In this document: piece after piece, positions 27,259-36,617 of the stretch | Layout: every line of letters begins with the position of its first letter | Numbering within the stretch: position 1 is the first letter of the stretch | NCBI RefSeq assembly: GCF_019400745.1 | Contig: NZ_WJIB01000004.1 | Location: 372,001-436,000, forward strand | Direction: 5' to 3' | Length of the DNA: 64,000 bases | Source of the DNA: Cohnella sp. CFH 77786 | GTDB taxonomy: Bacteria > Bacillota > Bacilli > Paenibacillales > Paenibacillaceae | Notes under the pieces: model-generated | Told to the model about the DNA's origin: nothing | Databases searched by the model: none | Seen by the model: the letters and a program-made list of their open reading frames with translations, nothing else | Translations under genes and position numbers: made by a program

Positions 27259-28140
27259 ATGAAGTTCAGGAAATCGTTGCCGAAAATGTTGATCCATATG
27301 CTGTTCATTTTGTTTAGTTTGGCTTGTATCTTACCGCTTATCTCGATTATCTCCATATCGTTCAGCAATGAATCGGATATTCTCGATCACGGCTACCGGC
27401 TCTTCCCTGTCAAGTTCGATTTTACCGCATACGTCTACGTTTTATATCGACCGCTGCAAATTTTAAACGCTTTCAAAGTTTCCTTGTTCGTCAGTGTCTT
27501 CGGTACGATCGTTTCCGTATTGGTGATGGCGGGCATCTCCTATTCGCTGTCGCGCTCCGACTACAAATTCAAGAATCAGCTCAGCTTCTATGTGTTCTTC
27601 ACGATGTTGTTTAACGGCGGGTTGGTTCCTTCGTACATCCTCATAAGCAACTATCTGCATTTAAAAAATACGGTCTGGGTGCTGATTCTTCCTTACCTGG
27701 CTATGCCGTGGTTCATCTTGCTGCTGCGTTCCTTTATGCAAAAAATCCCGCACAGCATTATCGAGTCGTGCATGATGGACGGTGCAAGCGAATTTCGGAT
27801 TTTTGCCCAGATCATCCTTCCGCTTGCCAAACCGGGGCTTGCTACCGTCGCGCTTTTCTCGCTGCTGCAATATTGGAACGATTGGTGGCTCAGCTTGCTT
27901 TATATCGATAACGAAAAACTGGTTCCGCTGCAATACATGCTATACAGGATGATGAACAACATCGAATTTCTGACTCATTCCAGCAATGCGCTGCCGTCTG
28001 GGGTTACGGCCGCCCGGCTACCTTCGGAATCGGCGCGCATGGCGATGGCGATTCTCGCAGCGGGTCCGATGCTTGCCGTATTTCCGTTCTTTCAGAAGCA
28101 TTTCGTCAGAGGGCTTACGGTTGGTGCGGTTAAAGGATAG
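27259..28140 (+). CDS. YtcP/LplC-type sugar ABC transporter permease (locus 2)
   Basis: 293 residues from ATG 27259, with GAGGAAG upstream; an earlier in-frame start at 27202 would overlap the previous gene. Family features are LFSLACILPLISIISISFSNESD, the EAA loop HSIIESCMMDGASEFRIFAQIILPL and the end FFQKHFVRGLTVGAVKG. It forms the channel with the upstream permease. A short repeat, AAGGATAGCTT, surrounds the stop codon. Confidence 0.92.
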   Translation: MKFRKSLPKMLIHMLFILFSLACILPLISIISISFSNESDILDHGYRLFPVKFDFTAYVYVLYRPLQILNAFKVSLFVSVFGTIVSVLVMAGISYSLSRSDYKFKNQLSFYVFFTMLFNGGLVPSYILISNYLHLKNTVWVLILPYLAMPWFILLLRSFMQKIPHSIIESCMMDGASEFRIFAQIILPLAKPGLATVALFSLLQYWNDWWLSLLYIDNEKLVPLQYMLYRMMNNIEFLTHSSNALPSGVTAARLPSESARMAMAILAAGPMLAVFPFFQKHFVRGLTVGAVKG

Positions 28141-28224
28141 CTTAAGGATAGCTTAATCATGGATTTAAATACCCATTTAGATCCATATTAAGAATAGATC
28201 AACAACTTAAGGGAGGACTTTCAA

Positions 28225-29784
28225 ATGTGGAAAGCATCGAGATTCTTCAAAACTGGCATGATGGCTGCCGCGACATTCACTTTGTTCGGCATGCTGCTTG
28301 CTGGGTGCGGAGGAAGCCCGTCCAAAGAGGGTGCAAGTCCGGCCGACAGTAACAATGGCAAACCTGCGGAAACGGGGACTGCTTCACCTGCGGCATTGCC
28401 TGAAGTGAAGCTGACCTGGTATTTCGTCGGACCCTGGCCGCAGCCGGAGCAGGATGAAGTATTTGCGGAAGTCAACAAGATTGTGAAGGAGAAGATAAAC
28501 GCTACCGTCGATTTTAAGCCAATCGCCTGGGGCGATTATGACCAGAAGATGCAGGTGGTTATTGCCTCCGGCGAACCGTACGATATCGCGTTTACTTCGA
28601 ATTGGATCAACAACTATGCCCAAGACGTAGCGAAAGGCGCATTCCTGCCGCTGGATGACTTGCTCGCCAAGTACGCGCCGAAAACTTTCGCGTCCGTACC
28701 GAAAACGTTCTGGGATGGGACGAGAGTCAAAGGAAAGATTTACGGCGTTGTCAACCAGCAAATAACCGCACGTACGCCGCATCTGGCTGTGCCCAAAAAG
28801 CTGGCGGAGAAAATCCATTTTGACATTAACCAGTATAGCGGGAAATTGAATCCGGATACACTGAATCAGCTTGAGCCTTATGTGCAAGCAGGCATCAAAG
28901 ATAACCCGAAGCGGGCCTTTATCGCGTCATTTGACGGGCTGGGAGGCGACTTCTTCAATCTGGAAACGATTGCCGGGATGCATGTGCCGGGGGCCGTTGA
29001 TTATTCGGATCCATCGCTGAAAGTCGTGAATCAGTTTGAAACTCCGCAGGTGAAAAAATATGCGGCTCTCATAAGGGACTGGAACTCGAAAGGCTACACG
29101 AACTCAAAAGAGCGTATTGCTATAAAAGTAGATCCGAAAGGAACCGAGGATACTGACGGATTCAGTATCGGAGGTGTTTTCAAACCGGGAGGAGATATCC
29201 AAGACTCCGTTGGTGTGGGTTACCCGGTATTGGAGATTCCTACCGTACAGCCCCATTTGACTACGGGCGGAATCATCTCATCGATGCAAGCGATCAGCCG
29301 CACTTCGAAAAATCCGGAAAGGGCCATGATGCTGCTGGAGCTGATGAATACGGACCAAGAGCTTTACAATTTGCTTAACTTCGGGATCAAGGGTAAGCAT
29401 TTCGATCTGGATGCAGACGGTTTTAAGGTGACAGGGCCTGACGCGCAGGGTTATAATCCAAATGTACCTTGGATGTTTGCCACAAATTACATGGCGTATA
29501 TCGATAAAGGCATGCCGAAGACGGTATGGGAAGACACCAAGAAGCTTAACGCAGATGCCACCCCGTCGAACTTGATCGGATTCTCCTTTGACCCTGAACC
29601 GGTTAAAGCGGAAATCGGGAAAACAAGCGCTGTCTTCGACGAGTATTCTCATGCAATTGAATTAGGAGTTTCCGACGAAGCGAAATACAATGAGTTTTTG
29701 AACAAACTGAAAGCTGCCGGGTCCGACAAAATTATCGAGGAAATGCAGAAGCAAATCGATGCCTGGAAAGCGTCGAAGAAATGA
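28225..29784 (+). CDS. Extracellular solute-binding lipoprotein (DUF3502 type, locus 2)
   Basis: 519 residues. A lipoprotein signal peptide ends at LLAGC near residue 28, followed by a low-complexity Gly/Ser/Pro linker. The sequence aligns with the locus 1 binding protein throughout (QDVAKGAFLPLDDLLAKY; IGFSFDPEPVKAEIGKTSAVFDEY near the C-terminus, DUF3502). GGGAGG precedes the ATG. It should deliver the oligosaccharide that the adjacent GH43-type enzymes then cleave. A terminator follows. Confidence 0.92.
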   Translation: MWKASRFFKTGMMAAATFTLFGMLLAGCGGSPSKEGASPADSNNGKPAETGTASPAALPEVKLTWYFVGPWPQPEQDEVFAEVNKIVKEKINATVDFKPIAWGDYDQKMQVVIASGEPYDIAFTSNWINNYAQDVAKGAFLPLDDLLAKYAPKTFASVPKTFWDGTRVKGKIYGVVNQQITARTPHLAVPKKLAEKIHFDINQYSGKLNPDTLNQLEPYVQAGIKDNPKRAFIASFDGLGGDFFNLETIAGMHVPGAVDYSDPSLKVVNQFETPQVKKYAALIRDWNSKGYTNSKERIAIKVDPKGTEDTDGFSIGGVFKPGGDIQDSVGVGYPVLEIPTVQPHLTTGGIISSMQAISRTSKNPERAMMLLELMNTDQELYNLLNFGIKGKHFDLDADGFKVTGPDAQGYNPNVPWMFATNYMAYIDKGMPKTVWEDTKKLNADATPSNLIGFSFDPEPVKAEIGKTSAVFDEYSHAIELGVSDEAKYNEFLNKLKAAGSDKIIEEMQKQIDAWKASKK

Positions 29785-29792
29785 TATAATGG

Positions 29793-29831
29793 AAAATCGG
29801 TCAGCCTTGCGATTAGGCTGGCCGATTTTAT
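29793..29831 (+). terminator. Intrinsic terminator after binding-protein gene
   Basis: AAATCGGTCAGCCT and AGGCTGGCCGATTTT form a strong stem around TGCGATT, followed by TATAAT. It is placed to end or attenuate the importer transcript before the glycosidase gene. Confidence 0.75.
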
Positions 29832-29894
29832 AATGTAAGAAGAAGTCTGTTGGATCCGGTTTCGGTTAGATGCACGGAGGGAGTGGAGGATGGA

Positions 29895-30821
29895 ATGAAA
29901 TCACCCTTGTTTAGGGATCCTATCTATGACGGTGCGGCAGATCCTGTGGTGATCTGGAATCGTCAGACCAAGGAGTGGTGGATGGTCTATACGAACCGCC
30001 GGGCAACGGCAGAGGCAGCGGGTGTGGCGTGGGTTCACGGAACCGATCTCGGCGTGGCGGTTTCCCGCGACGGAGGCAAGGAGTGGTTATATCGCGGCAT
30101 CCTGCAGGGTCTGGATATCGAATGGGGAAGAAATACGTTCTGGGCGCCGGAGATCATCTGGCATGACGGCTTGTATCATATGTACGTCAGTTATATTCAA
30201 GGCGTACCCGATCATTGGGGGCATCCCAGGGATTTGCTGCATTATACCAGCCCGAATATGCTGGAATGGCGCTTTGTCTCCAAGCTCGAATTGAGTTCGG
30301 GAAATGTGATTGACGCCTGCATCTACCCGTTGCCGGACGGCCGTTTCCGGATGTGGTACAAGGATGAGGGCCATCACTCTCATCTGTATGCAGCAGACAG
30401 CAGCGATCTCTACCATTGGCAGGTTGCGGGTCCGGTTATTACCGATCGATCCCAGGAAGGGCCGAACGTGTTCCGCTTGGGCGGCTATTATTGGATGATT
30501 ACGGACGAGTGGCGCGGGCAGGGCGTATACCGTTCCGATGATCTTCAGACGTGGGAACGAAACGGCCTCATTCTCGACCTGCCTGGCCGGCGTAAGGACG
30601 ACGGAACGATCGGCCTTCACGCAGATGTGGTCGTACAAGGAGAAGAAGGATATATCTTTTATTTCACTCATCCTGGCCGTGTGAATGGACATCATGAAGA
30701 TTCGGGCTATGAAACGCGCCGCTCGTCCATTCAGGTGGCCAAGCTGGAGGTTGTGAACGGTGTGCTGATCTGTGACCGCGACAAGGAATTTGAGCTGAAT
30801 CTTGGAGCGGAAGATGGTTAG
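29895..30821 (+). CDS. GH43-like five-bladed propeller glycosidase without signal peptide
   Basis: 308 residues from ATG 29895, with GGAGG upstream; an upstream TTG at 29850 is unlikely. Propeller features are DGAADPVVIWNRQTKEWWMVYT (candidate base Asp), TFWAPEIIWHDGLYHMYVSY, NVIDACIYPLPDGRFRMWYKDE and EGPNVFRLGGYYWMITDEW (candidate acid Glu). It resembles the GH43/GH117 clan; the subfamily and sugar are not assigned. With no export signal, it probably works in the cytoplasm on sugars from importer 2. Confidence 0.75.
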   Translation: MKSPLFRDPIYDGAADPVVIWNRQTKEWWMVYTNRRATAEAAGVAWVHGTDLGVAVSRDGGKEWLYRGILQGLDIEWGRNTFWAPEIIWHDGLYHMYVSYIQGVPDHWGHPRDLLHYTSPNMLEWRFVSKLELSSGNVIDACIYPLPDGRFRMWYKDEGHHSHLYAADSSDLYHWQVAGPVITDRSQEGPNVFRLGGYYWMITDEWRGQGVYRSDDLQTWERNGLILDLPGRRKDDGTIGLHADVVVQGEEGYIFYFTHPGRVNGHHEDSGYETRRSSIQVAKLEVVNGVLICDRDKEFELNLGAEDG

Positions 30822-30852
30822 GGATGCTGCTTTGAGGTGCAGCGCTAATGTA

Positions 30853-30879
30853 GGGCCATTCTTTACCGAATGGCCCTTT
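30853..30879 (+). terminator. Intrinsic terminator of carbohydrate locus 2
   Basis: AGGGCCATTC and GAATGGCCCT form a 10-bp stem with a TTTACC loop followed by TTCTCTTTC, between convergent genes. Confidence 0.8.
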
Positions 30880-30903
30880 CTCTTTCGTACTATACGATCT
30901 GCT

Positions 30904-31371
30904 TCAATATTCTCCTTTAATGACGAAGAATGAACCTCGAATTGTCCCAGCCAGTTTGGACTTCTGCCTTGCAAATTTGAATTTCTTCTCTTCCAACTCC
31001 TTAGGTACTTCCATCCCCTCAGACAGCTTAAATCCAACGGCCCGCTTCTTAGGATCATCCACCGTATACATGACGTTGACCGCTAGACCATCCTCATAAA
31101 AGACGTACGCAAATTTGATATTTTCAACTTGAAACCGCGATGTTTCTAGAGGTTGGGCCGCAAACTCGATACCACGTTCTTCTTTCAAAACTCGTTTCAC
31201 ATAATCAAGCGTTTCCTGGCTTTCACTGGCAGGTACGACCGTAAATTCGTGATTGTATTTGTTCATGAAGTAACGGGCCTCATTCGCACGCATACCGGCA
31301 AGCGCTTCTGCTACTGGTGAAGATTCCAGGCCAACCGTAGACACATTTTTAAAATCGACGATAGGGGACAT
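30904..31371 (-). CDS. Unrecognised 155-residue protein
   Basis: No family recognised. The start is taken as the second ATG (31371), seven bases after AAGGAGG; ATG 31377 is too close. The protein is soluble and charged, with alternating strands (NIKFAYVFYEDGLAVNVMYTVDDPKKRAVGF) and a Lys-rich C-terminal region. It is the last gene of a three-gene minus-strand run with a GyrI-like and a DoxX-like gene, divergent from a WYL regulator. Confidence 0.7.
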   Translation of the reverse strand: MSPIVDFKNVSTVGLESSPVAEALAGMRANEARYFMNKYNHEFTVVPASESQETLDYVKRVLKEERGIEFAAQPLETSRFQVENIKFAYVFYEDGLAVNVMYTVDDPKKRAVGFKLSEGMEVPKELEEKKFKFARQKSKLAGTIRGSFFVIKGEY

Positions 31372-31395
31372 CCTCATTCCTCCTTCTGCTCTTGT

Positions 31396-31878
31396 TTACT
31401 TCTTTACAACCGGAATCCACATTTCGCCGTATACGAAGCCGTCTCGCTGCCCCATCTCAACCGTTGCATTCGGCCCGCCAACATAGGCATAATTATCGGC
31501 TGTCGGCAAGACTTGACCAAAGGCAATGCCGGTAAGCATACTGCTCAACTCATCAGCCGACTTCCCTTCACCTTTAACGACGAGGTATTGCCCCTTAGGG
31601 AATTGGATCAATCTGTGTTCTTCCGCTATCGATGAATCTGTCATGACGCCGGCATAATACATCATCTTGTGATTTACCGCTTCGTTTACGGCAAAAATAT
31701 AGTCGTTCGCAGCGACAGCCTTTAGCCTGTCAAGCCTTCCATCCTGCTCCACTGCCCGCCAAAAGCTTTCCTTCTCCTTGTTCATGGCGGCATAATCCGT
31801 ATAATCGCTCTTCAGTTCCGTTCCAATCCCAAGAATGATAAAGCTGTCTTTTTCCTCAAAGGTATACGTTGCCATCAT
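31396..31878 (-). CDS. GyrI-like small-molecule-binding domain protein
   Basis: 160 residues from ATG 31878, after AAGGAG. It is a stand-alone GyrI/AraC effector-binding-type domain: FIILGIGTELKSDYTDYAAMNKEKESFW, HRLIQFPKGQYLVVKGEGKSADEL, YAYVGGPNATV and the end FVYGEMWIPVVKK. The same framework, including the YGEMW/FW end, appears at 50254 and 50753. No DNA-binding domain is present, so it may bind or sequester a small molecule; the adjacent WYL regulator may control it. Confidence 0.75.
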   Translation of the reverse strand: MMATYTFEEKDSFIILGIGTELKSDYTDYAAMNKEKESFWRAVEQDGRLDRLKAVAANDYIFAVNEAVNHKMMYYAGVMTDSSIAEEHRLIQFPKGQYLVVKGEGKSADELSSMLTGIAFGQVLPTADNYAYVGGPNATVEMGQRDGFVYGEMWIPVVKK

Positions 31879-31970
31879 CCCAGCTCCTTTTTTTGACATA
31901 CGGATCAATGGATTGGTTGATTCACTTCATGAGTCTATCATAACCATAAATCAAGTTCATTTCATTGCCA

Positions 31971-32393
31971 TTAGAGTCTGCGGCTTTTCGGACGCAGTGC
32001 CCAGGAGGCGATGCCAAGCGCGGCATAGAAAAGCGGAAGCATAATATGGAATCCGCCATCGCCGTAATCATTAGCGAACGCATGAGATAAGGCAGCTCCC
32101 GTCATTAGGAAAAAGATACCGCTATAAGCCCATTCCTTAAGCCGAGGGAATCCTGGTATTACGATCGCGATGACTCCAAGCAATTTCCAAGTCCCGAGAA
32201 TGTATGTGACATACAACGGGAAACCGATTTCGGTCACCAAATCGACATTGCCGCCATAGCGCATCAATTGCCCGATACCGCTTAATGTTATGGAGAATGC
32301 GAGAATAATGGTGACGGTCCAATAAGCGGTCATCCTTCCAACAGGGCGGGATTCCGCCTTCGCGATATTTTCCTTACCGATCATCGTACTCAT
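31971..32393 (-). CDS. DoxX-like membrane protein
   Basis: 140 residues with four predicted membrane segments (~25-45, 58-80, 88-105, 112-130). GFPLYVTYILGTWKLLGVIAIVIPGFPRLKEWAYSGIFF is characteristic of the DoxX-like/DUF4345-type family. Function is unknown; relatives are often found with stress-responsive regulators. It is the first gene of the minus-strand run and divergent from the WYL regulator 92 bp away. Confidence 0.82.
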   Translation of the reverse strand: MSTMIGKENIAKAESRPVGRMTAYWTVTIILAFSITLSGIGQLMRYGGNVDLVTEIGFPLYVTYILGTWKLLGVIAIVIPGFPRLKEWAYSGIFFLMTGAALSHAFANDYGDGGFHIMLPLFYAALGIASWALRPKSRRL

Positions 32394-32485
32394 TCCTCAT
32401 TCCTCCCAAGTCATTTGTTTTTTCACTTGATGGGTTTATAATAAACTTTAATCGTGTCAAAAAATGAAACTGTTTAGAGGGCCCG

Positions 32486-33451
32486 ATGAAAAAAGTGGAA
32501 CGGATTAACATCATCATGCGGTACATCAATAACCGCGCCCATTTTACCATTTCGGAAATCATGCATGAGTTCAACATCTCCCGTTCAACGGCCATTCGAG
32601 ATATCAGGGAAATTGAAGCGATGGGAATGCCTCTAACCGCCGAAGTCGGGAGGGACGGGGGTTATTTTGTGATGAACAACTCCTTTCTGCCCACTGTCCG
32701 CTTTACCGATAACGAGATTAAAGCTCTTTTTATCGCCTTCATGGCCACACGAAATCTACAACTCCCTTATCTCAAGAGCCGCCAATCTTTAGCGGAAAAA
32801 TTGCTCGGACTCATCTCTGAAAACCAGCAAGATGATCTAGTTCTGTTAAATCAAATCTTGCTCTTCGAAGGTACCAACCCCCACAATCCTGACCTGCTTG
32901 ATCTATCAGACCTGCCCCATCCTATGTTAGAACAGCTCATCCAAATCCTACTTACGGACAGCTGCTTAGTGGTTTCCGTCGAAGAAGGGAGGGAAATCAA
33001 GTCTTATCCCATCTATCTCATGCACCTATATCGTGAAAAAAGCTCCTGGCAAATAGAAGGCTTCGACCTAGAGGAGGAAAAAAGGCGGATTATTCCTGTC
33101 GACAATCTCACCGATGTCAAACCACACCCTGAGAAAGAAAGAATAAGCAAGAAGAAGATTGCAGAACAACTGAGCAAGCAGGAAGAAGCCATCAACCTAG
33201 TCCTCGAACTTGGTCCCAAGGCGATTGCCCAGTTCAAAAAGTACCATCCCTTAAAAATTTCAATCTCATACACGAATCCTTATCAAACTACGGCTATTTT
33301 AAAGACCTTCATCCATGTTCATCATCCGGATGAATTAGCCGAAATCACAAGTTGGCTGCTTTTCTTAGGTGGAGATATCAAAGTCAGGGAAATACCGAAA
33401 GAGGTTGTAGAAGGATTACAGGAGAGAGTGGATGTGTTGGGGAGCAAGTAA
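32486..33451 (+). CDS. HTH_11/WYL-domain transcriptional regulator (YafY-like)
   Basis: 321 residues. An N-terminal DeoR/HTH_11 winged helix (AHFTISEIMHEFNISRSTAIRDIREIEAMGMPL) at ~17-50 precedes a WYL-type sensor (IYLMHLYREKSSWQIEGFDLEEEKRRIIPVDNL) at ~170-210 and a C-terminal WCX-like region. The regulator at 49148 is a clear paralogue, and both sit divergent to or beside GyrI-like genes. It probably represses the DoxX/GyrI-like run on its left. Confidence 0.88.
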   Translation: MKKVERINIIMRYINNRAHFTISEIMHEFNISRSTAIRDIREIEAMGMPLTAEVGRDGGYFVMNNSFLPTVRFTDNEIKALFIAFMATRNLQLPYLKSRQSLAEKLLGLISENQQDDLVLLNQILLFEGTNPHNPDLLDLSDLPHPMLEQLIQILLTDSCLVVSVEEGREIKSYPIYLMHLYREKSSWQIEGFDLEEEKRRIIPVDNLTDVKPHPEKERISKKKIAEQLSKQEEAINLVLELGPKAIAQFKKYHPLKISISYTNPYQTTAILKTFIHVHHPDELAEITSWLLFLGGDIKVREIPKEVVEGLQERVDVLGSK

Positions 33452-33557
33452 TTGATCCATGGAAGGGAATATTCGCCGCCTCATCGGAGTAGGATTCTAC
33501 AAGGTGAATAAACCGTAATCGGGATTATAGGCAATGAAAATGAGCGATAAGACCGAT

Positions 33558-33586
33558 ATACTTCATCCAAACCCAATATTTATAAT
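33558..33586 (+). promoter_or_regulatory. Sigma-A-type promoter of GH10 riboswitch transcript
   Basis: ATACTT, 17-bp spacer, TATAAT. The same layout (TTACTT-17-TATAAT at 54791-54819) is conserved in the homologous GH43 cassette, which supports it. Confidence 0.55.
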
Positions 33587-33621
33587 TATTCGTGTCGGCA
33601 AACCTCGACAATATATGCCAA

Positions 33622-33718
33622 ATCCCGATAATCGCAAAACTGGCGAAAGCCAGTGACGCAAAGCTACAGGGGCTTACGCGGCAATAGCCGCATGCCAGCC
33701 AGCTGCCGAAGGATAGGA
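33622..33718 (+). ncRNA. c-di-GMP-I (GEMM-I) riboswitch upstream of GH10 xylanase
   Basis: The segment shows the GEMM-I core: a GCAAAACTGGCGAAAGCCAG hairpin with GAAA tetraloop, the invariant GACGCAAAGC, a second hairpin around GGCTTACGCGGCAATAGCC and the closing AGCCAGCTGCCG. The 3' end GATAGGA (33712-33718) can pair with TCCTATC (33733-33739) inside the following terminator, so aptamer folding could change terminator formation. Members of the family bind cyclic di-GMP; the direction of control is not readable with certainty. Confidence 0.88.
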
Positions 33719-33719
33719 T

Positions 33720-33770
33720 AACGGTGCAAACCTCCTATCGAAACAGGATGTTTTGCACCGTTTTCATTTT
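33720..33770 (+). terminator. Riboswitch-controlled intrinsic terminator (GH10)
   Basis: AACGGTGCAAA and TTTGCACCGTT form an 11-bp stem followed by TTCATTTTTTT, between the aptamer and the xylanase gene. Confidence 0.85.
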
Positions 33771-33885
33771 TTTACATGGAAAGGGGGGGCTTCCTTACTG
33801 AAGCGAGGGTCATAGGCAAACCATCGTTTGTCCCCGTTTTTTCGACGCATGCCTGTTTGCTGATAAAGCCAGGAGGGAAAATTGT

Positions 33886-35682
33886 ATGTATGTATCCATA
33901 ATCAAAAAATTCATAGTCGTACTATGCTCAACCATGCTTTTGAGCATGGCACTGCCAACTCGGCATTCAGAAGCGGCAATGGCACAAGGAAGTAAGTTTG
34001 TAGGAAATATTATTGCCGGTAGTGTTCCATCCAACTTTGCAACTTACTGGAACCAGGTAACACCAGAGAATGCGACCAAGTGGGGCAGCGTTGAGGGAAG
34101 CCGCAACAGCATGAATTGGAGTAATGCAGACTTAATTTACAATTACAGCAGAACAAATGGCATACCGTTCAAGTTTCATACGCTTGTATGGGGAAGCCAG
34201 GAACCAACCTGGATCGACAGCCTTTCAGCAGCTGACCAGAAAGCGGAAGTGACAGAGTGGATACGGGCTGCCGGTCAAAGATATCCGAATGCGGAGTTCG
34301 TTGATGTTGTCAATGAGCCGTTACATGCACCGGCATCCTTTAGGAATGCACTAGGCGGAAGCGGTTCAACAGGTTGGGATTGGGTTGTCTGGTCCTTTGA
34401 GCAAGCCAGACAGGCTTTCCCGAACTCCAAGCTGCTAATAAACGACTACGGTATCATAAGCGATCCGAATGCGGCAAACAATTATGTCCAGATTATTAAC
34501 ATTCTGAAAAGCAAAGGTTTGATAGACGGAATAGGAATACAGTGCCATTACTTTAATATGGATACGGTTTCTGTAAGTACCATGAATCAAGTGCTTGGCA
34601 TATTGGGAGCAACAGGACTTCCGATATATGTATCGGAACTGGATATGACCGGTGATGACACTACCCAGCTCAACAGATATAAGGAAAAATTTCCTGTATT
34701 GTATGAAAGCCAATACGTTAAAGGGATCACCTTGTGGGGGTATATAGAGGGACAGACATGGGCAAGCAACACCCATTTGATTAGTTCATCAGGCGTTGAG
34801 CGTCCTGCACTTGCATGGTTAAAACAATATTTAGCCAGTCCTCCAACATCGAGATCGGCCTTTACACAGATTGAAGCGGAGAGTTACAGCACCCAATCGG
34901 GAATCCAAACTGAAAGCTCCAGTGAAGGCGGGCAGAATGTCGGGTGGATCGAAAACGGGGATTATGTTGTTTACAACAATATCGATTTCGGCAGCGGTGC
35001 AGCAAGCTTTCAGGCTAGAGTAGCCAGCGCTACCAACGGAGGTAATATTGAGGTTAGACTTGACAGTATTACCGGGACCCTGGCAGGGACTTGTGCAGTT
35101 TCCGGGACTGGCGGATGGCAGAACTGGACGACCACAACCTGCAATATTAGCGGGGCTAGCGGTGTACACAACGTTTATCTGAAATTTACCGGAGGAAGCG
35201 GATACTTATTCAACCTTAACTGGTTCCAATTCTTTACTAACAATCTGATTACCAATCCCGGACTGGAAACAGGAAATACCGCCGGGTGGGCTGTTAATGG
35301 GGCAGGCTCCATAGCCGTATCAACTGCCCAGAAGCGTAGCGGTGCTTATAGCCTGTTATCTACCGGCAGGACTGCCACCTGGAACGGGCCGATACAGAAT
35401 ATAACTTCGAAAGTGCAAAGCGGTCGTACCTATACCTGTTCCGGATGGGTAAGATTAGATAATGCCGCGAGTAGTTCGGTTATCATGACGATCAAAAAAG
35501 TGGACGGCAGCGGAACGTCTTATACCAATGTTGCAGCTGGAACCGGCAGCAATAGTTCCTGGGTACAGCTGTCCGGTAATTACACATTAAATGTTACCGG
35601 AACTTTAACCGAATTGAGCATCTATTTCGAAGGGCCGAACAGCGGAACCAATTTTTATATCGATGATGTTTCGGTACAGTAA
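33886..35682 (+). CDS. Secreted GH10 endo-beta-1,4-xylanase with CBM modules
   Basis: 598 residues. A signal peptide (~1-31) precedes a GH10 barrel at ~36-320. The acid/base Glu is in FVDVVNEPLHA near residue 145, the nucleophile Glu is in LPIYVSELDMTG near residue 250, and VTPENATKWGSVE, HTLVWGSQEPTW and LWGYIEGQTW are also typical. A CBM6 follows at ~328-450 (QIEAESYSTQSGIQTE..NVGWIENGDYVVYNNIDFG), then a CBM4/9/22-like jelly roll at ~455-598 (LITNPGLETGNTAGWAVNG). It cleaves xylan outside the cell. A c-di-GMP-I riboswitch and terminator lie in its leader. Confidence 0.95.
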   Translation: MYVSIIKKFIVVLCSTMLLSMALPTRHSEAAMAQGSKFVGNIIAGSVPSNFATYWNQVTPENATKWGSVEGSRNSMNWSNADLIYNYSRTNGIPFKFHTLVWGSQEPTWIDSLSAADQKAEVTEWIRAAGQRYPNAEFVDVVNEPLHAPASFRNALGGSGSTGWDWVVWSFEQARQAFPNSKLLINDYGIISDPNAANNYVQIINILKSKGLIDGIGIQCHYFNMDTVSVSTMNQVLGILGATGLPIYVSELDMTGDDTTQLNRYKEKFPVLYESQYVKGITLWGYIEGQTWASNTHLISSSGVERPALAWLKQYLASPPTSRSAFTQIEAESYSTQSGIQTESSSEGGQNVGWIENGDYVVYNNIDFGSGAASFQARVASATNGGNIEVRLDSITGTLAGTCAVSGTGGWQNWTTTTCNISGASGVHNVYLKFTGGSGYLFNLNWFQFFTNNLITNPGLETGNTAGWAVNGAGSIAVSTAQKRSGAYSLLSTGRTATWNGPIQNITSKVQSGRTYTCSGWVRLDNAASSSVIMTIKKVDGSGTSYTNVAAGTGSNSSWVQLSGNYTLNVTGTLTELSIYFEGPNSGTNFYIDDVSVQ

Positions 35683-35780
35683 TTGGGATGATAGAGGAAC
35701 AACGCTTGGTTAGCATGGCGGGGTTCATGAAACAAACCTCGAGCTTGAGTTTGATCCGACAGTCCAAAAGCATTTTTTGA

Positions 35781-35820
35781 GCCAGCCCCTTCCGCCCAAA
35801 AAGGCGGAGGGGGCTTTTGC
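35781..35820 (+). terminator. Intrinsic terminator after GH10 gene
   Basis: AGCCCCTTCCGCC and GGCGGAGGGGGCT form a long stem around CAAAAA, followed by TTTGCTTT. Confidence 0.8.
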
Positions 35821-35930
35821 TTTCCGCAAGCAGCTCCCTCGTTATTTTCATTGAACGATTGAGCCGATCTAGTTGTCATTCCTTCTTATACTTCGGCGCA
35901 TCAGGTTGCTGCAGCAGCATGCGACAAAAG

Positions 35931-36527
35931 CTATTTCCCGCCAAATATGCGTTCACTAAGGGAACGCAATAATCGTTTCCATTCTTCTTGAAAATCCGGA
36001 TCGGTCGGAAGCTTGCCCGTTATCAATTTCGTTACGTCACCGAAAATAAGAGGATATATCGTCAAGCTGGAGATTGCCAGCGTAAGCATGGCCGGGTCGT
36101 ATTGTTCCGGGACAAGTCCCATTTCCTGCTTGTCTCTCATATCGGCGATATAAGAGTGAAGCACCTTTCTTCTTAGTTCCTCCCCCATAAGACTCCCCGG
36201 ACCGGGGTCAATGGCTTCCCATACGGTAAAACGCAAGAAACCAAGCAACTGCTCCGCGTTTACTTTAAACCGATGTTCCGCGATCTGCACCGGATTCGCC
36301 GGCATCATGAAAACATCGGGTCCCCAACCTTCGAACAAATGACCGAAAACCTCTCTATAAAGTTCATCTTTCCCCTTGAAATAGCGATATAGTAGCTGTT
36401 TCGTAATCCCGGCGTTGGCGGCTATCGTTTCTATGCGGGCACCAGAGTATCCTTTTTCAAAAAATTCCGTGCTTGCGGCTTTGAGTATATTTTTACGAGT
36501 GCGTTCAGCGTTACGAATTTCGCCCAT
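35931..36527 (-). CDS. TetR-family repressor
   Basis: 198 residues. The N-terminal TetR helix-turn-helix is ILKAASTEFFEKGYSGARIETIAANAGITKQLLYRYFKGKDELYREVF, and the ligand domain fills the rest. It is divergent from an esterase relic and MFS transporter gene, with operator-like repeats in the 180-bp gap, which fits a repressor of an export or detoxification operon. Confidence 0.9.
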   Translation of the reverse strand: MGEIRNAERTRKNILKAASTEFFEKGYSGARIETIAANAGITKQLLYRYFKGKDELYREVFGHLFEGWGPDVFMMPANPVQIAEHRFKVNAEQLLGFLRFTVWEAIDPGPGSLMGEELRRKVLHSYIADMRDKQEMGLVPEQYDPAMLTLAISSLTIYPLIFGDVTKLITGKLPTDPDFQEEWKRLLRSLSERIFGGK

Positions 36528-36617
36528 CTCACATTCATCCTTTTATCCGAGATAATGATATTGTAGTTCGATACTTATCCCGAATCAACTATTGGTTATT
36601 TCACCGATTACTTTAAG

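Noticed and set aside
28130-28156. Short tandem AAGGATAGCTT at the permease stop codon
   Set aside because: Only two and a half units; probably slippage with no evident function.
30087-31058. 323-codon minus-strand frame across the glycosidase and its terminator
   Set aside because: It overlaps a clear propeller glycosidase antisense and runs through a terminator hairpin; no domain.
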